From Anniella stebbinsi (lineage: Eukaryota > Chordata > Lepidosauria > Squamata > Anniellidae): a stretch of 64,000 nucleotides of DNA. The notes beneath the pieces are model-generated. The model made no database searches and was not told where the DNA came from. It was given only the letters and a program-made list of their open reading frames with translations. Of the stretch, positions 23,177 through 33,825 are shown one piece after another. How positions within the stretch are numbered: position 1 is the first letter of the stretch; each line of letters opens with the position of its first letter. Both the position numbers and the translations under genes were made by a program. The DNA lies in contig JARDYH010000001.1 of NCBI GenBank assembly GCA_029215795.1, forward strand, positions 398,697,154-398,761,153, read 5' to 3'.

Positions 23177-24285
23177 TGTGCTTAATGCTGCTTCTCGTGT
23201 GGAGCAGAGACCCAGAATCTCCCGCTGGCTATGAATTCCTCCAGTGTCTTTAAACACAGCAGTCATCGTAACAAAGGGATAAGAATGCCGTACACTGACT
23301 CCAAAGAGATTCTACCTAGGATTGCAGCCCTGGTCTTCCAGGAATCCTTTAGGTTCAAGTAATAGTTGGCTTATTTCTTCTCTCCCAGCCAGCCTCCATA
23401 AAATAAGGCACACAGAGAATGCCAGAGTAAAGTGAATTCCCCAAATCCATGGTTGGGGTGAGACCTTTATGAGAACCGACCAAAATGTCATGAAGTAGCG
23501 AGCAAGTTTTTGTGTTCTGTAGAACTCTTCCATCAGGCTGGGCATTAAGCAAAACTAAGGGCGGGAGAAGCTGGCTCCGTGTTAAAGCCGCAAAGGCTGC
23601 GTTTAGTCACCCCAAGATTAACGCCAAGGATGCTGGGCTTCCTTCCTTATAAATGGTGCTCCGTGTCCATGAAGACATTCAGGACTTTTTAAGTTATGAC
23701 ATTTACCTGCCTCTTTTGCATAATGGCAGAATAAAGCGCATAATTTCCCTCCTCCCCCCCCCCCCCCCCCGGCATCCCTTTTTCCTGCAAATCCTTTCCA
23801 GGATCCTCTGCTTCCCGACAGGAGAATTGAGGCAAGAGATGCCAAAGATGATAGTGAAGAGAGGAACGGGATTGGGCAAGTGGCAGCCATTGGGAGTTGA
23901 CTGGCCCAGTCTAGGGGAACTGGGCGAGGAAACCCAAATTTCTCCCATCCCCTTGCTGCCTCAATCATAGCTTCTGCCAAGCACGGCCCACATATCCTGA
24001 CTGGCCGAGACAGACAGTGGTGGGATCCAAGAAGGCATTTCTCATTTCTGAACCCTAATGTAGCTCTTTGGGTGTGCTTCTGTCTGGAGATCAAGTTGGC
24101 TTCCTTAAATTTGCTGAGTTGGGCTAGTTCACAAAGGGATTTGAGTTTCTCGGAGGAAAAACCTGCTGCTTTCCTTTGGTTGAATTGGTGCGTAGTAAAC
24201 ATTCCTCCTGGTGTTCTGTACCAGGCGCTCCGTTGGTCTTTCACTTGTGCCACATTATACCAGGTGGCTGACCCTCAGTCACAGT

Positions 24286-24893
24286 TTCAAGGTAACGGGG
24301 ACTGGCCAACGAGACCATATTACGCCAGTCCTTTTCCAGCTTCACTGGCTGCCAGTCAATGTCTGGGCCTGATTCAAAGTGCTGGTATTAACATTCAAAG
24401 CCCTAAATGGCTTGGGGCCAGGTTATCTGACGAACGCCTCCTCCCATATGTACTTGCCCGGACCCTAAGATCATCCTCGGGAGTCCTTCTCTGTGGGCCC
24501 CTGCCAAAGGAAGTGAGGCACGTGGCTACTGGGAGGGAGGACCTTCTCAGCTGTGGCACCTCGGCTGTGAAATGAGCTCCCTAGAGAGGTTCACCTGGCA
24601 CCTATATTATACTCTTTTCGATGCCAGGTGAAGACCTTATTCTCCGAGTATTTTAACAGTTTATGATCATAGTCTTTTAAATCTGCTGTTTTAAATCTGT
24701 ATTTTAAATCTGCATTGCTGCGTGGTTTCTTACTCTGGTTGTGTTTTTATATTGTATTTTTATGCTGTCGTTTGTTTTATATTTTGAATGTTTTTTGTGG
24801 TTTTAATTTTTGTAAACCACCCAGAGAGCTTCGGCTATTGGGTGGTATAAAAATGCAATAAATGAATAAAATAAATAAATGAAATTACGTCTT
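24286..24893 (+). mobile_element. L2-type LINE, 3' end of ORF2 plus 3' UTR
   Basis: Broken frames read CAGCTTCACTGGCTGCCAGT (LHWLPV-like), AFKVLVLTFKALNGLG-like words, RLLPYVLARTLRSSS and GREDLLS...W(N)ELP-like endings, the C-terminal signature of L2 LINE ORF2. An A/T-rich 3' UTR follows, with the GTAAACCACCCAGAGAGCTT and AATAAATGAATAAAATAAAT tail. It is truncated at the 5' end and inactive. A relative in opposite orientation is at 59023-59632. Confidence 0.7.
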
Positions 24894-24916
24894 TTCCCCC
24901 ACCTCCCCCGCTGCAG

Positions 24917-25166
24917 CAGGCGTTGCCAGTTGACTTGAGCAGCAACGGCATCAGGAATCACGGCAGCGGCTCTTTCCATGGAGCGTCGGCCTTTGACCCC
25001 TGCTGCCCAGGATCCTCCTCCCGAACGGCCATCTATGGGCACCAGGCCGGGGCTGCTCCGAGCCAGCCCATTGCCATCGACGGGTACAGCGGCAACCTGG
25101 TGGCCCCGCCTCAGCCCCCACCCCAGGCTTCGTTGTCCTCTTGTCGGCATTTCATGCACTCGCCTT
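24917..25166 (+). CDS. RNF111: RNF111 exon 7
   Basis: The acceptor is the first of two tandem AGs (GCAGCAG, NAGNAG type). Using the first gives Q-A-L-P after HDQ, as in human (EQQALP). The exon encodes [20 protein letters not shown] and [12 protein letters not shown], and ends at the donor GTAAGT (25167), one base into a tyrosine codon completed by exon 8. Confidence 0.95.
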
Positions 25167-25494
25167 GTAAGTGGGGCTGCGGCCCACAGCGGGAGCAGGC
25201 GGGGGAGGCCCTGCCGCCCCCCCAGGATCCCCGAGTCACCCTTGCAGCCTGCAGGGATCCTCCAAAGTGGCACAATCGCCAGGGAATAACCTCCACCTCC
25301 TAGGTGCCAGAGTGGGTGCGGCCCATCCCATTTAGCAGAGTGAAGTGAGGGGGCTGCCTTGGACAGCTGATCTGGGAGTGCCGTCAGGGGGCAGGAGAGC
25401 AAGGGGGTCATGGGCCAATCCTCATTGAGCCGAATGGTGGACTCACTGCGCCTTCTCCTCTTCTCTCCCCCCCCCCCCCCCACTCCACTTTCAG

Positions 25495-25861
25495 ATGCCT
25501 CCCTGACTCGACCGCTTCATCATCAGGCTTCCGGCTGCCCCCATTCCCATGGCAACCCTCCTCCCCCTGCTCCCCCCCAGCCCCCTCCTCCCCCTCCTCA
25601 AGTGGACTACGTCATCCCCCACCCCGTCCACCCCTTCCACCCTTCCATCTCCTCGCATGCCTCTTCTCACCCCGTCCCCCCTCCGCCCCCACCTCACCCC
25701 TTGGCCAACGCTGCGGCCCCGATCCCGCAGCCTCTCCCCACCGCCCACCAGTCCCTGTCTCATCATATCCCTGCCACGGCACCTTCGGCCCAGAGGCTGC
25801 ACCCGCATGACGTGATCCAGCGCATGGAGGTCCAGCGACGAAGGATGATGCAGCACCCGAC
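25495..25861 (+). CDS. RNF111: RNF111 exon 8: proline/histidine-rich region
   Basis: The acceptor ACTTTCAG ends at 25494, after a run of 15 C residues. The exon encodes [20 protein letters not shown], a proline-rich block ([20 protein letters not shown]), more histidine/proline repeats and [15 protein letters not shown]. The donor GTACGT begins at 25862 and the threonine codon is completed in exon 9. Confidence 0.95.
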
Positions 25862-26054
25862 GTACGTCAGTAGGACATTGTGAGCCCTCTAACTCATCTA
25901 GGGCAAGGTGGCCTCCAGCCTCCTAAGGAGGAATAGGGAGTAGCCGTTCCTTTCGGGGGTGGGGTGGGGGTGGGGGTGGTGATCCGAATGAGGGCTGCCT
26001 TGGAACCTTTTAGCACAGGCGTGGGTGGAAGGTAGATCTGCTTATGTGGGTGTG

Positions 26055-26300
26055 GAGAGAAGGAGACATTTTCCTCCCTGCCTCAAAATACTAGAACCCA
26101 ATGGGCTCTTCCCATGAAGCTGATTGCCGGAAGATTCCGGAGAGATGAAAGGAAGTGCTTCTTCACACAGCGCATAGTTACACTTTGGAATTTGCTACCC
26201 CAAGGTGTAGTGATGGCCACCAATTTGCATAGCTTTAAAAGAGGATTGGACAAATTCCCGGAGCTGTGTCCGTTTGAGGAATGTGCTACATTTATATATA
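26055..26300 (+). mobile_element. LINE ORF2 C-terminal remnant (CR1/L3-like)
   Basis: An open stretch reads GRFRRDERKCFFTQRIVTLW, NLLPQGVVMATNLHSFKRGL, which resembles the last part of CR1-group LINE reverse transcriptases. No full frame remains. It sits just 5' of a separate CR1 fragment. Confidence 0.5.
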
Positions 26301-26445
26301 TTTAGCACTGGAACAAAGCTTCTGTACAGTCTTTAATCTTTCACAGTTTCACCAAACAACCAAATGTCCTGCCCCCTATCCGCTCCCCTCTCCTCTCCCT
26401 TTGTACACACCTGACTGGACGTTGGTTGAGGCATAGAGGTGTGAA

Positions 26446-26770
26446 TACTTGAAAGGTTGTCATACAGAGGAGGGCCAGGATCTCTTCTCGATCATCCCAG
26501 AGTGCAGGACACGGAATAATGGGCTCAAGTTACAGGAAGCCAGATTCCGGCTGGACATCAGGAAAAACATCTTGACTGTTAGAGCAGTAGGACAGTAAAA
26601 CCAATGACCTAGGGAGGTTGTGGGCTCTCCCACACTAGAGGCGTTCAAGATATGCAGCTGGACAGCCATCTGTCAGGGATGCTTTAAAGTGGATTCCTGC
26701 ATTCAGCAGGGGGTTGGACTCGATGGCCTTATAGGCCCCTTCCAACTCCACCATTCTATGATTCTGTGTG
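26446..26770 (+). mobile_element. CR1 LINE 3' end, plus orientation
   Basis: Contains CAGGATCTCTTCTCGATCAT, GGCTGGACATCAGGAAAAAC, GGGGGTTGGACTCGATGGCC and the terminal CCATTCTATGATTCTG, the classic CR1 3' end. Truncated at the 5' end, in RNF111 intron 8. Confidence 0.85.
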
Positions 26771-26955
26771 CAAATGAGAGGCAGACGGACTGCAGGTGTG
26801 GGAGAAGAGAAGGAACCCTCTCGCTCATAGGCTTTTAAATTGTGGTGTGAAGTAATACGCAAAAGGGGACTGTTTGCCAGGACCAGAAGAGACCCTCTTG
26901 CATTTGTAAGCAGCCTGCGATGCTCTTGCTTTCTCCTCTCCCTCTTCACTCACAG

Positions 26956-27081
26956 GCGAGCACATGAACGGCCTCCGCCGCATCCCCACCGAATGCATCC
27001 CAACTACGGCCACGGGCATCACATCCACGTACCGCAGACAATGTCGTCACACCCACGACAAGCGCCAGAGAGATCTGCCTG
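26956..27081 (+). CDS. RNF111: RNF111 exon 9
   Basis: The acceptor TCACAG ends at 26955. The exon encodes [40 protein letters not shown] and ends in AW with a split tryptophan codon at the donor GTTAGT (27082). Strongly conserved with mammalian Arkadia. Confidence 0.95.
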
Positions 27082-27767
27082 GTTAGTAAAGCTTGTCTCC
27101 CGCATCAGATTAGCAAAACAAAGCCTCTAAAGGCCTTTGCTGTGGAAGGAATCACTCAAAGTATCTCCTGTTGATCACTCCCTGCTTAATTTGTTCTAAA
27201 CCCGTTGACTTGTAATTTTTTAGTTCATCCTTAATTTTTTTTTAAAAAAAAGGCTCTAGCATTTGTTTCCTGCTTTTTCTTCAAGGAGCTGTGTGGATCT
27301 TTTCATTTTATCCTCACGTCTGCTCTGTGAGGCATGCTTTGCCTTTAAGAGTTTTAGCCCATCTCACACTGGGGAGATTTTTGAGATGAGTGTGTCGCAG
27401 GTCAACTTCAAAGTGGAAGTGTGGGGAGCGCTGTTCTAGTGTGCGCTGCAGAACCTGTCCGGGCCTCTCAGCATGGAGCAGTTGTGTGTCTAGTCTGCCC
27501 AGTCACATGTAGGAGCATCCTGCTCTCCCTTTGCTATAACGCCTTCTGACTTCTCTTCCGTTGCCTGGCCCCTTTTGTTATATGGCCTATAGGCTTAAGC
27601 TTAAAAACAAACAAAAAACAGCTTGCAGTGGAAGAAAGCCGGTATGGTTTTACTTTGGTTTAGGTTATTGCATTTTTGTACTCCTCAACAAGGTGCGCTC
27701 AGAGCGTCTCCTTGTTTTTTGTGTAAGGCAAGACTCTAATTAGAAGCTCTTTGCAATAGGTTTTAAT

Positions 27768-27936
27768 AGGGTTACCCTATGGAAAGGAGGACAGGGCTCC
27801 TGTATCTAACAGTTGTACAGAAAAGGGAATTTCATTAGGTGTCATTTGTATGCATGCAGCACCTGGTGAAATTCCCTTTTCTAGACAACTGTTAAAAATA
27901 CAGGAGCCCTGTCCTCCTTTCCATAGGGTCACCCTA
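27768..27936. mobile_element. Foldback hAT-like MITE with 8-bp target duplication
   Basis: The left arm AGGGTTACCCTATGGAAAGG AGGACAGG pairs with the right arm CCTGTCCTCCTTTCCATAGG GTCACCCT; pairing continues inward through AACAGTTGT and GAAAAGGGAATTTCA. The flanks GTTTTAAT (27760-27767) and GTTTTAAT (27937-27944) form an 8-bp direct repeat, typical of hAT elements. The middle is only about 20 nt. Confidence 0.8.
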
Positions 27937-28009
27937 GTTTTAATCTGTTCCTTCAGAAAGGCAAAGCCTACTTTGTGTAGTACTGGGAAGGCTCCTGCCC
28001 TGAAAGGCA

Positions 28010-29646
28010 GCCTAGAAATATCTTTTTTTAAAAAAATTATTTATTATTTCAACATATAATAAACATAAAATAAACATAATACATAACCAAAACTTTAACA
28101 TCTCCCCATGCTCCCCTACCCTTGAGACATGCATTGCTCTAATATATTATACATTTTTCCAAAATTGCAAAGATTCTTTTGAAGGTGTACATCCTCTCCC
28201 CTTTATTAACACATAATCTATAAATGGACCCCAAATACTATCAAAATCATTCTTTTTGGACAATCCCATCCTAACTTTCATTTTACTTGTTAATCTGTCA
28301 TTGATTGCAATATCCCACATCCCTTTATACCATTCTTCTATACTATAATCCCCTTGTATTTTCCAATTCTTTGCTATCATTAATCTAGCCGGCGTCAGGA
28401 GATTATTTATCAATTCTCTTATACTTTTATTCCCATATTCTTTATCAAACAGCGATAATAAAGCTATATTTGGACTTGCTTCCACTTGATTAGCCACTAT
28501 TTCACTTACTTCTTTAAAAACTCTTTTCCAAAATTTTTGTATATACTCACATGTCCACAACATATGGAAATAAGTCCCCACTTCCTGACAGCCCCTCCAA
28601 CATAGTATTGAATTTTTTTTATCTATCTGATGTAGTCTTACGGGAGTGAGATACCATCTCCAAATTATTTTATAATGATTTTCTTTTATCCTTATTGATA
28701 ACAACTTTAAAGTTCTTAGTTCCCATATTTTCCTCCGGTTATCCTCAGTAATTTGTTTTGCTAAGTCATCTTCCCAGAATGTTTTCAAAATTTCTTGTTG
28801 CACTCCCTCTTCTAACAATATATTATATATTTCACTTATTATACCTTTTTTACTTTTATTTTCCCCCTCCTTCTCTCTTAACTCAATTAACTTTTCAAAT
28901 CTTGTTTCCTTTCTACATTCCTTATTTTTCTTTTTCCATTTCTGTGTCCATTGTTCCAATTGTATACACTTAAACCATAAGTTTTTTTGTCCTCTTAAAA
29001 CTACTTCTATTTGCTTTTTATTAACCATTCTCTTCATCCAATCTTTGACTTTAATTATTTTTTTCCCCTTAATAACCCTTCCAATTCTCTTCTTAAATTA
29101 CCTGGGAAGTTCTCCAACAAAACAACTGGGGCTAAAGGAGAAATTCCTGGAGTTAATTTCTTTTCATACTTTCCCCAAATATCTACAATATTTTTTAAGA
29201 TGGGATTTTCCATATCTATCAATTGTTTCTTTTGTATTTTGCTAAAAATATATATTTTGTAAACCTAACTCTGTTTCTCCTGTCTGATTCTCTAACCATT
29301 CTAAATCCTCTTTCCCTATTATACTATTTATAACATATCTCAACTGATGAGCTATATAATACATCTTTATATTCGGGAGTCCCAACCCTCCTTCCCTTTG
29401 AATCTTATACCATTTCATTTTATTAATTCTTGCTTTTCTATCTCCATTACAGTAGTTATTTATCATGCTTTGCCAACTTCTTATTTCTACTTCTGTTATT
29501 TTAATTGGTAACATTCTAAACAAAAAGTTAATCTTTGGTAATATTTTCATTTTAACAACCGCTATTCTACCAAACCATGAATGCTTTAATTTCCTGTAAG
29601 CCTCTAACTTCTTCATTATCTGTTTTTTTAAGCCTAGAAATATCTT
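28010..29646 (-). mobile_element. 5'-truncated L1-type LINE, minus orientation, with target duplication
   Basis: On the minus strand this is the C-terminal part of an L1 ORF2. Recognisable words are ILPKINFLFRMLPI, RINKMKWYKIQREGGLGLPN, KIIWRWYLTPVRLHQIDKK and the C-terminal zinc-knuckle-like CWRGCQEVGTYFHMLWTC. Two segments (29709-29242 and 29037-28147) share one frame, interrupted by stop codons between them, so it is dead. The 3' end is A/T-rich at about 28025-28090. A 16-bp direct repeat AGCCTAGAAATATCTT flanks it (28009-28024 and 29631-29646). The insertion split an older LINE-type tail, whose uninterrupted counterpart is seen at 45190-45420. Confidence 0.85.
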
Positions 29647-29859
29647 AAATAAATAAAGTGAAAATGTACAGGTACAAAATTTGGGTCCTGAAACAAGATG
29701 ATGAACCAATGTAGATTTTTTTTTTTAGGGCCAAGTATTGACATGGTCTACACAGTCAGGATTCTTGCTTCTGGAATGAGAATGTGAATGGTGGGTGTGG
29801 TGCTGACTTCACAATGAGAACAAGCCTGACTAAAAGTGAATTTTCCACTCCCCTGTTAG

Positions 29860-29986
29860 GGAACTGGGAATCGAAGCAGGAGTGACGGCAGCTACCTACC
29901 CGCCAGGCCCGTTACACCCTCACTTGGCTCACTATCACACGCCTCCTCGACTTCACCATTTGCAAATCGGTGCCCTTCCTTTAATG
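29860..29986 (+). CDS. RNF111: RNF111 exon 10
   Basis: The acceptor CTGTTAG ends at 29859 and the donor GTAAGA begins at 29987. It encodes (W)[40 protein letters not shown] and LM, ending in phase 0. Confidence 0.95.
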
Positions 29987-31741
29987 GTAAGAAGAATCAC
30001 TGTGCCAGCACTGCCCATCTTTGTCACTTACTGATGATGCCATGCAGCATCAACAGAGGACGTTGCCAGAGAGCCCCCAGCGGATCATGCCTGCCTTAAA
30101 TGAAGCTTTGTGACTTACCACCTTTGATCCGTATGAAGATTTTGCAAAACACAATGGACATTCTAACAGAGAGTGAGCAGGGGGCATTATTGGCTTTAAG
30201 ACAGACACATTTCTGACTTGAAATCAAGGAATACCCAACTTAAATTCTCCAGTAGCGCATTGACCCTCTGCATCTGATTTTTTTTTTGGGGGGGGGGGCG
30301 GGTTTTGGCTTATTTCAATAACTAGCTTTGGGTGACTGGGTTACCCACTGATAAATACAAGAGAGTTCATTATGCTTATCTTCCAGGTCATTCTGCTACT
30401 GAAGTGGTTTTGGAATTTTTTTTCCCCTTTTAATACAAAGACTAGGATTGTACCTGGTGGTCATAATGGCAGGAGAAGATTTTGAGATTCAAGGAAATGC
30501 TGTGTTGCAAGCCAGGGCAGTCATTCGCTGTTGTTTATCTACATATAGGCAGGTTTGTGTAGAGTTTGGCAGGCTCTGAGGTTGACCGCAGAAAATCTCC
30601 ACCTGTCTCAGGTTTTGGAGTAAGTTTTATTCCCTTTGATTTTTGGAGAGTTATTTTGGAAATATGAAGGCAGCTTATGCAAAAGGAAAAGACCGCTAGC
30701 GATACCTTCTTAGCAGTTCTAAGTGAACTTGGTAGCTGGAGAATTCTTTCTAAATGACATAACTTGGAGACCTAGGCTCCTGAACTAGGTAGGAAAAATG
30801 TAAAAATCCCATACATAAATCCCTGTTCTGCTATCACAGTTCATGAGAACGCAAATGTCACCAACTTTTCTCTTCACGTGCTAAGTTAAGGCCATAGCAA
30901 GCAGATTGAGAGGTGCTTTGGCCGAGTTTGTTTTGTACTGTTGTATCGTATAATTTACAAGTCGTTTATTGACATTTTGGCACTTTGTAGCATCTTTTGA
31001 AGAAGGTTGTATGTCAAAAGTATTTAATTTACCTGAAATAGCTATCAAATGGCTGTTCAGAAAGCAAGAGATGCGGGACCAGGTGGGGATTGATGCAGTC
31101 TGTGGCAAACTTTATTCATGGCTAAGACATGGTAGCTTTGTTAAATCTAAAGAATGGGTCGTGACTGGAGTCGTACAGACTATGACTGCTTGTGATGTGT
31201 TTTGGTCTCTGGATTTGTGAGCTATCGCTGAAGTCCTGGTTTCTGTGGTCATTCTTAAGAGCACATGAACAATACTGTAGCTGGTCAGCCAGGCAGAAAG
31301 CCTTCATCGTCACCATTATTTAACTCCTAGATTAATTCTGGGTAGAACATCTTCCTCTTTGGGGGCATTTAGTTATTTAAAAATTTAATTCCTTGCTTTT
31401 CTCTCAAGCTACTTCCATGGGAGCCTACGACAGATTTAAAAGTAGTTGGCTGAGTAAATTGCTTGAACACAACAGAAATTTAAAGTGCAGAACATGGAAT
31501 CAATCCATGGTTGATCAGATTCTGGAGATGATGCCCGTAATATTGCAAAGTATTAGGTCTGCTCACCTGGAGATGGTGTTGTTTGCTGCATTCTGACGGG
31601 TTTTAAAGGAGAAAATGGAGTTCTGTGTGCAGCCATATTCAGGGTGCTTGCTTTCCTCCATCTTGAGTTGGTTGTTCTCTCTCTCTCTCCTTTTCATAAA
31701 CAGGTATTGGAATTTCTCATGGTGTGTGCCAGTGTGTGTGG

Positions 31742-31766
31742 GGAGAGAGAGAGAGAGAGAGAGAGA
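31742..31766 (+). repeat. (GA)n microsatellite
   Basis: A GA dinucleotide run preceded by a GTGTGTG stretch in RNF111 intron 10. Confidence 0.8.
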
Positions 31767-31996
31767 TTCGTATGTGAGAATGTGTTTTGCAAAGCATACG
31801 CAACAGGTGGTTGAACCTAAACTTCAGCTTTATCCTCTTGTATTTCCATTTGTGTATTTGAAATTATGCTGGAATATGTGAGGCTGGTTAGTTAAGACTA
31901 GAGAACTTGCCCATAACTATGGAGGGAATTACCTTGATTCATCCTTAGATTATTTTATGAGCTTTATAATCATCATGTTAGACTTCATACCTATAA

Positions 31997-32022
31997 GTGT
32001 GTGTGTGTGTGTGTGTGTGTGT
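31997..32022 (+). repeat. (GT)n microsatellite
   Basis: A GT dinucleotide run immediately upstream of the target duplication of the foldback element. Confidence 0.85.
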
Positions 32023-32048
32023 ATTTTGGATAGGGATGTGCACTGACC

Positions 32049-32165
32049 CCCCGGATCGGATCGGATAGCGGATCGGAATCGGACCTGGGGGGTCGGATCG
32101 GATCGGATCGGATCGGAGGATGGTCGGATCGGATCGGACCGGATGTCCGATCCGGATCGGACGCC
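32049..32165 (+). repeat. GGATC-rich subterminal array, left end
   Basis: Many overlapping CGGATCGGAT words with short interruptions. Subterminal repeats of this type in hAT elements often bind transposase; here that role is inferred. The copy number and spacing differ from the right-end array. Confidence 0.75.
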
Positions 32166-32204
32166 ATTTTGAATGCTTTTTCCCATAGCCAAGTATTGTT
32201 TTAC

Positions 32205-33522
32205 AAAAACGCCTATAACTTTTTCATTTTTAAAGATAGAAGGATGAAACTTGGGCACATTATACACTGGTTAGGGATAGTTATCTGTGAGAAATTTCAG
32301 AAAGATTGGTGCATGAGTTTTGTGGCAATTAATTGTTTAATAAATACCCAGAAATGCCTATAACTTTGTCATTTTTAAAGTTACAAACATGAAACTTTGC
32401 CACATTGTAGGTGGTACCTTGGGACCTATCTGTGAGAAATTTCAGAAACTTAGGTGCTTGCCTTGTGTGGCAATTAATTTTAGAAAAATGGGTAGTAGTG
32501 GGGTAAATACATTTACGCCTCCCATTTTTTTATTTTTGAAGATACAAACAGGAAACATGGGCACATTACAGGTACCACTTGCCTTGATATGTGTGTGAAA
32601 TTTCAGAAACATTGGAGCTTGCCTTGTGTGGCAATTAATTTTTGAAACAATGAGGAAAGAAACACCTATAACTTTGTCATTTTTAAAGTTACACACATGA
32701 AACTTTGCCACATTGTAGGTGGTACCTCGGGACCTATGTGTGTGAAATTTCAGAAACATAGGTGCTTGCCTTGTGTGGCAATTAATTTTTTAATAAATAC
32801 CCAGGAATGCCTATAACTTTGTCATTTGTAAAGTTACACACATGAAACTTTGCCACATTGTAGGCGGTACCTTGGGACCCATGTGTGTAAAATTTCAGAA
32901 ACGTAGGTGCTTGTATTGTGTGGCAATTAATTTTTGAAACAATGAGGGATTCATTGGACAGCACTTGCCCATAGGGATTCATTGGACAGTACTTGCCCAT
33001 AGGGATTCATTGGACAGTACTTTCCTATAGGAAATCATTGGAAAGCACTTGCCCATAGAAAATCATTGGAAAGCACTTGCCCATTGAGAAATACAGTTAT
33101 GCCTCCCACTTTTTTATTTTTGAAGATACAAACAGGAAACTTGGGCACATTGTAGACTGGTTAGGGATAGTTATCTGTGAGAAATTTCAGAAAGATTGGT
33201 GCATGCGTTTTGTGGCAATTAATTTTTTAATAAATACCCAGGAATGCCTATAACTTTGTCATTTTTAAAGTTACATACATGAAACTTTGCCACATTGTAG
33301 GTGGTACCTTGGGATCTATGTGTGTAAAATTTCAAAAACGTAGGTGCTTGCCTTGTATGGCAATTAATTTTAGAAAAATGGGTAGTAGTGGGGTAAATAC
33401 ATTTACGCCTCCCATTTTTTTATTTTTAAAGATACAAACAGGAAACATGGGCACATTACAGGGAACACTTCACTTGATATGTGTGTAAAATTTCAGAATG
33501 ATAGGTCCAGGCATGTGGTGGC
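32205..33522 (+). repeat. Tandem ~150-bp units in left arm of the foldback element
   Basis: Units carry CCTATAACTTTGTCATTTTT, or the variant CCTCCCATTTTTTTATTTTT. This is followed by GAAAC(T)TTGCCACATT, a GGTACCTTGGGA-like block, GTGAAATTTCAGAAA and GTGTGGCAATTAATTTT. About eight units are recognisable. Five ~28-bp repeats with GATTCATTGGACAG or AATCATTGGAAAGCACTTGC separate them at 32946-33083. ORFs seen in both directions here repeat the same peptide words and are not genes. Confidence 0.75.
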
Positions 33523-33825
33523 AAGGTGTCTGCACACACCACTTTGAAGACTGTAGAAAATTTCTCCTGTAACGATCCCAGCGAGAGAGAGTGATCCTAG
33601 GCTCAGCCGTTCTGCTTGAGTGAAAGTATCAAAGCAGACACGAGCCAAGTGCTACTTTGTTTCTCCTTTTGTAATGGATACTAGCTCAGTTGCAGCCAAG
33701 CGTGCAAGGATCAAAGAGATGAGAGAAAGTGTTTCCTTCTTCTTCCCGGGAGGCGGGAGGGTGCAATTGACAGCCCCAGCCTCTGTGTAAAAAAGGTTAA
33801 TAACTTTTAATCTAAAAAATTCATA
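33523..33825 (+). other. Unique spacer (loop) of the foldback element with a 38-codon ORF
   Basis: This is the only non-inverted part of the element. An ATG at 33674 opens a 38-codon frame to TAA at 33788-33790, reading MDTSSVAAKRARIKEMRESV and then a glycine-rich end. It has a basic KRARIK patch. No transposase motif is visible. It may be a remnant of the 5' end of an ancestral transposase gene; this is speculative. Confidence 0.45.

Larger units (their letters stand above)
29987..32022 (+). other. RNF111: RNF111 intron 10, part left of the large foldback element
   Basis: About 2 kb with no exon or clear transposon. It includes a G-run near 30290, a (GA)n run at 31742-31766 and a (GT)n run at 31997-32022 directly before the hAT-like insertion. 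Confidence 0.5.

Noticed and set aside
24803..25483. 226-codon minus-strand ORF over RNF111 exon 7
   Set aside because: Antisense to a clearly conserved coding exon and running into an L2 tail; no domain seen.
28147..29709. Minus-strand ORFs of 296 and 155 codons as host genes
   Set aside because: The sequence is L1 ORF2 C-terminus, with internal stops and flanking target duplications.
32049..33083. Regularly repeated short units as a CRISPR array
   Set aside because: Units are contiguous or slippage-type without unique spacers, in a vertebrate intron, inside a transposon.
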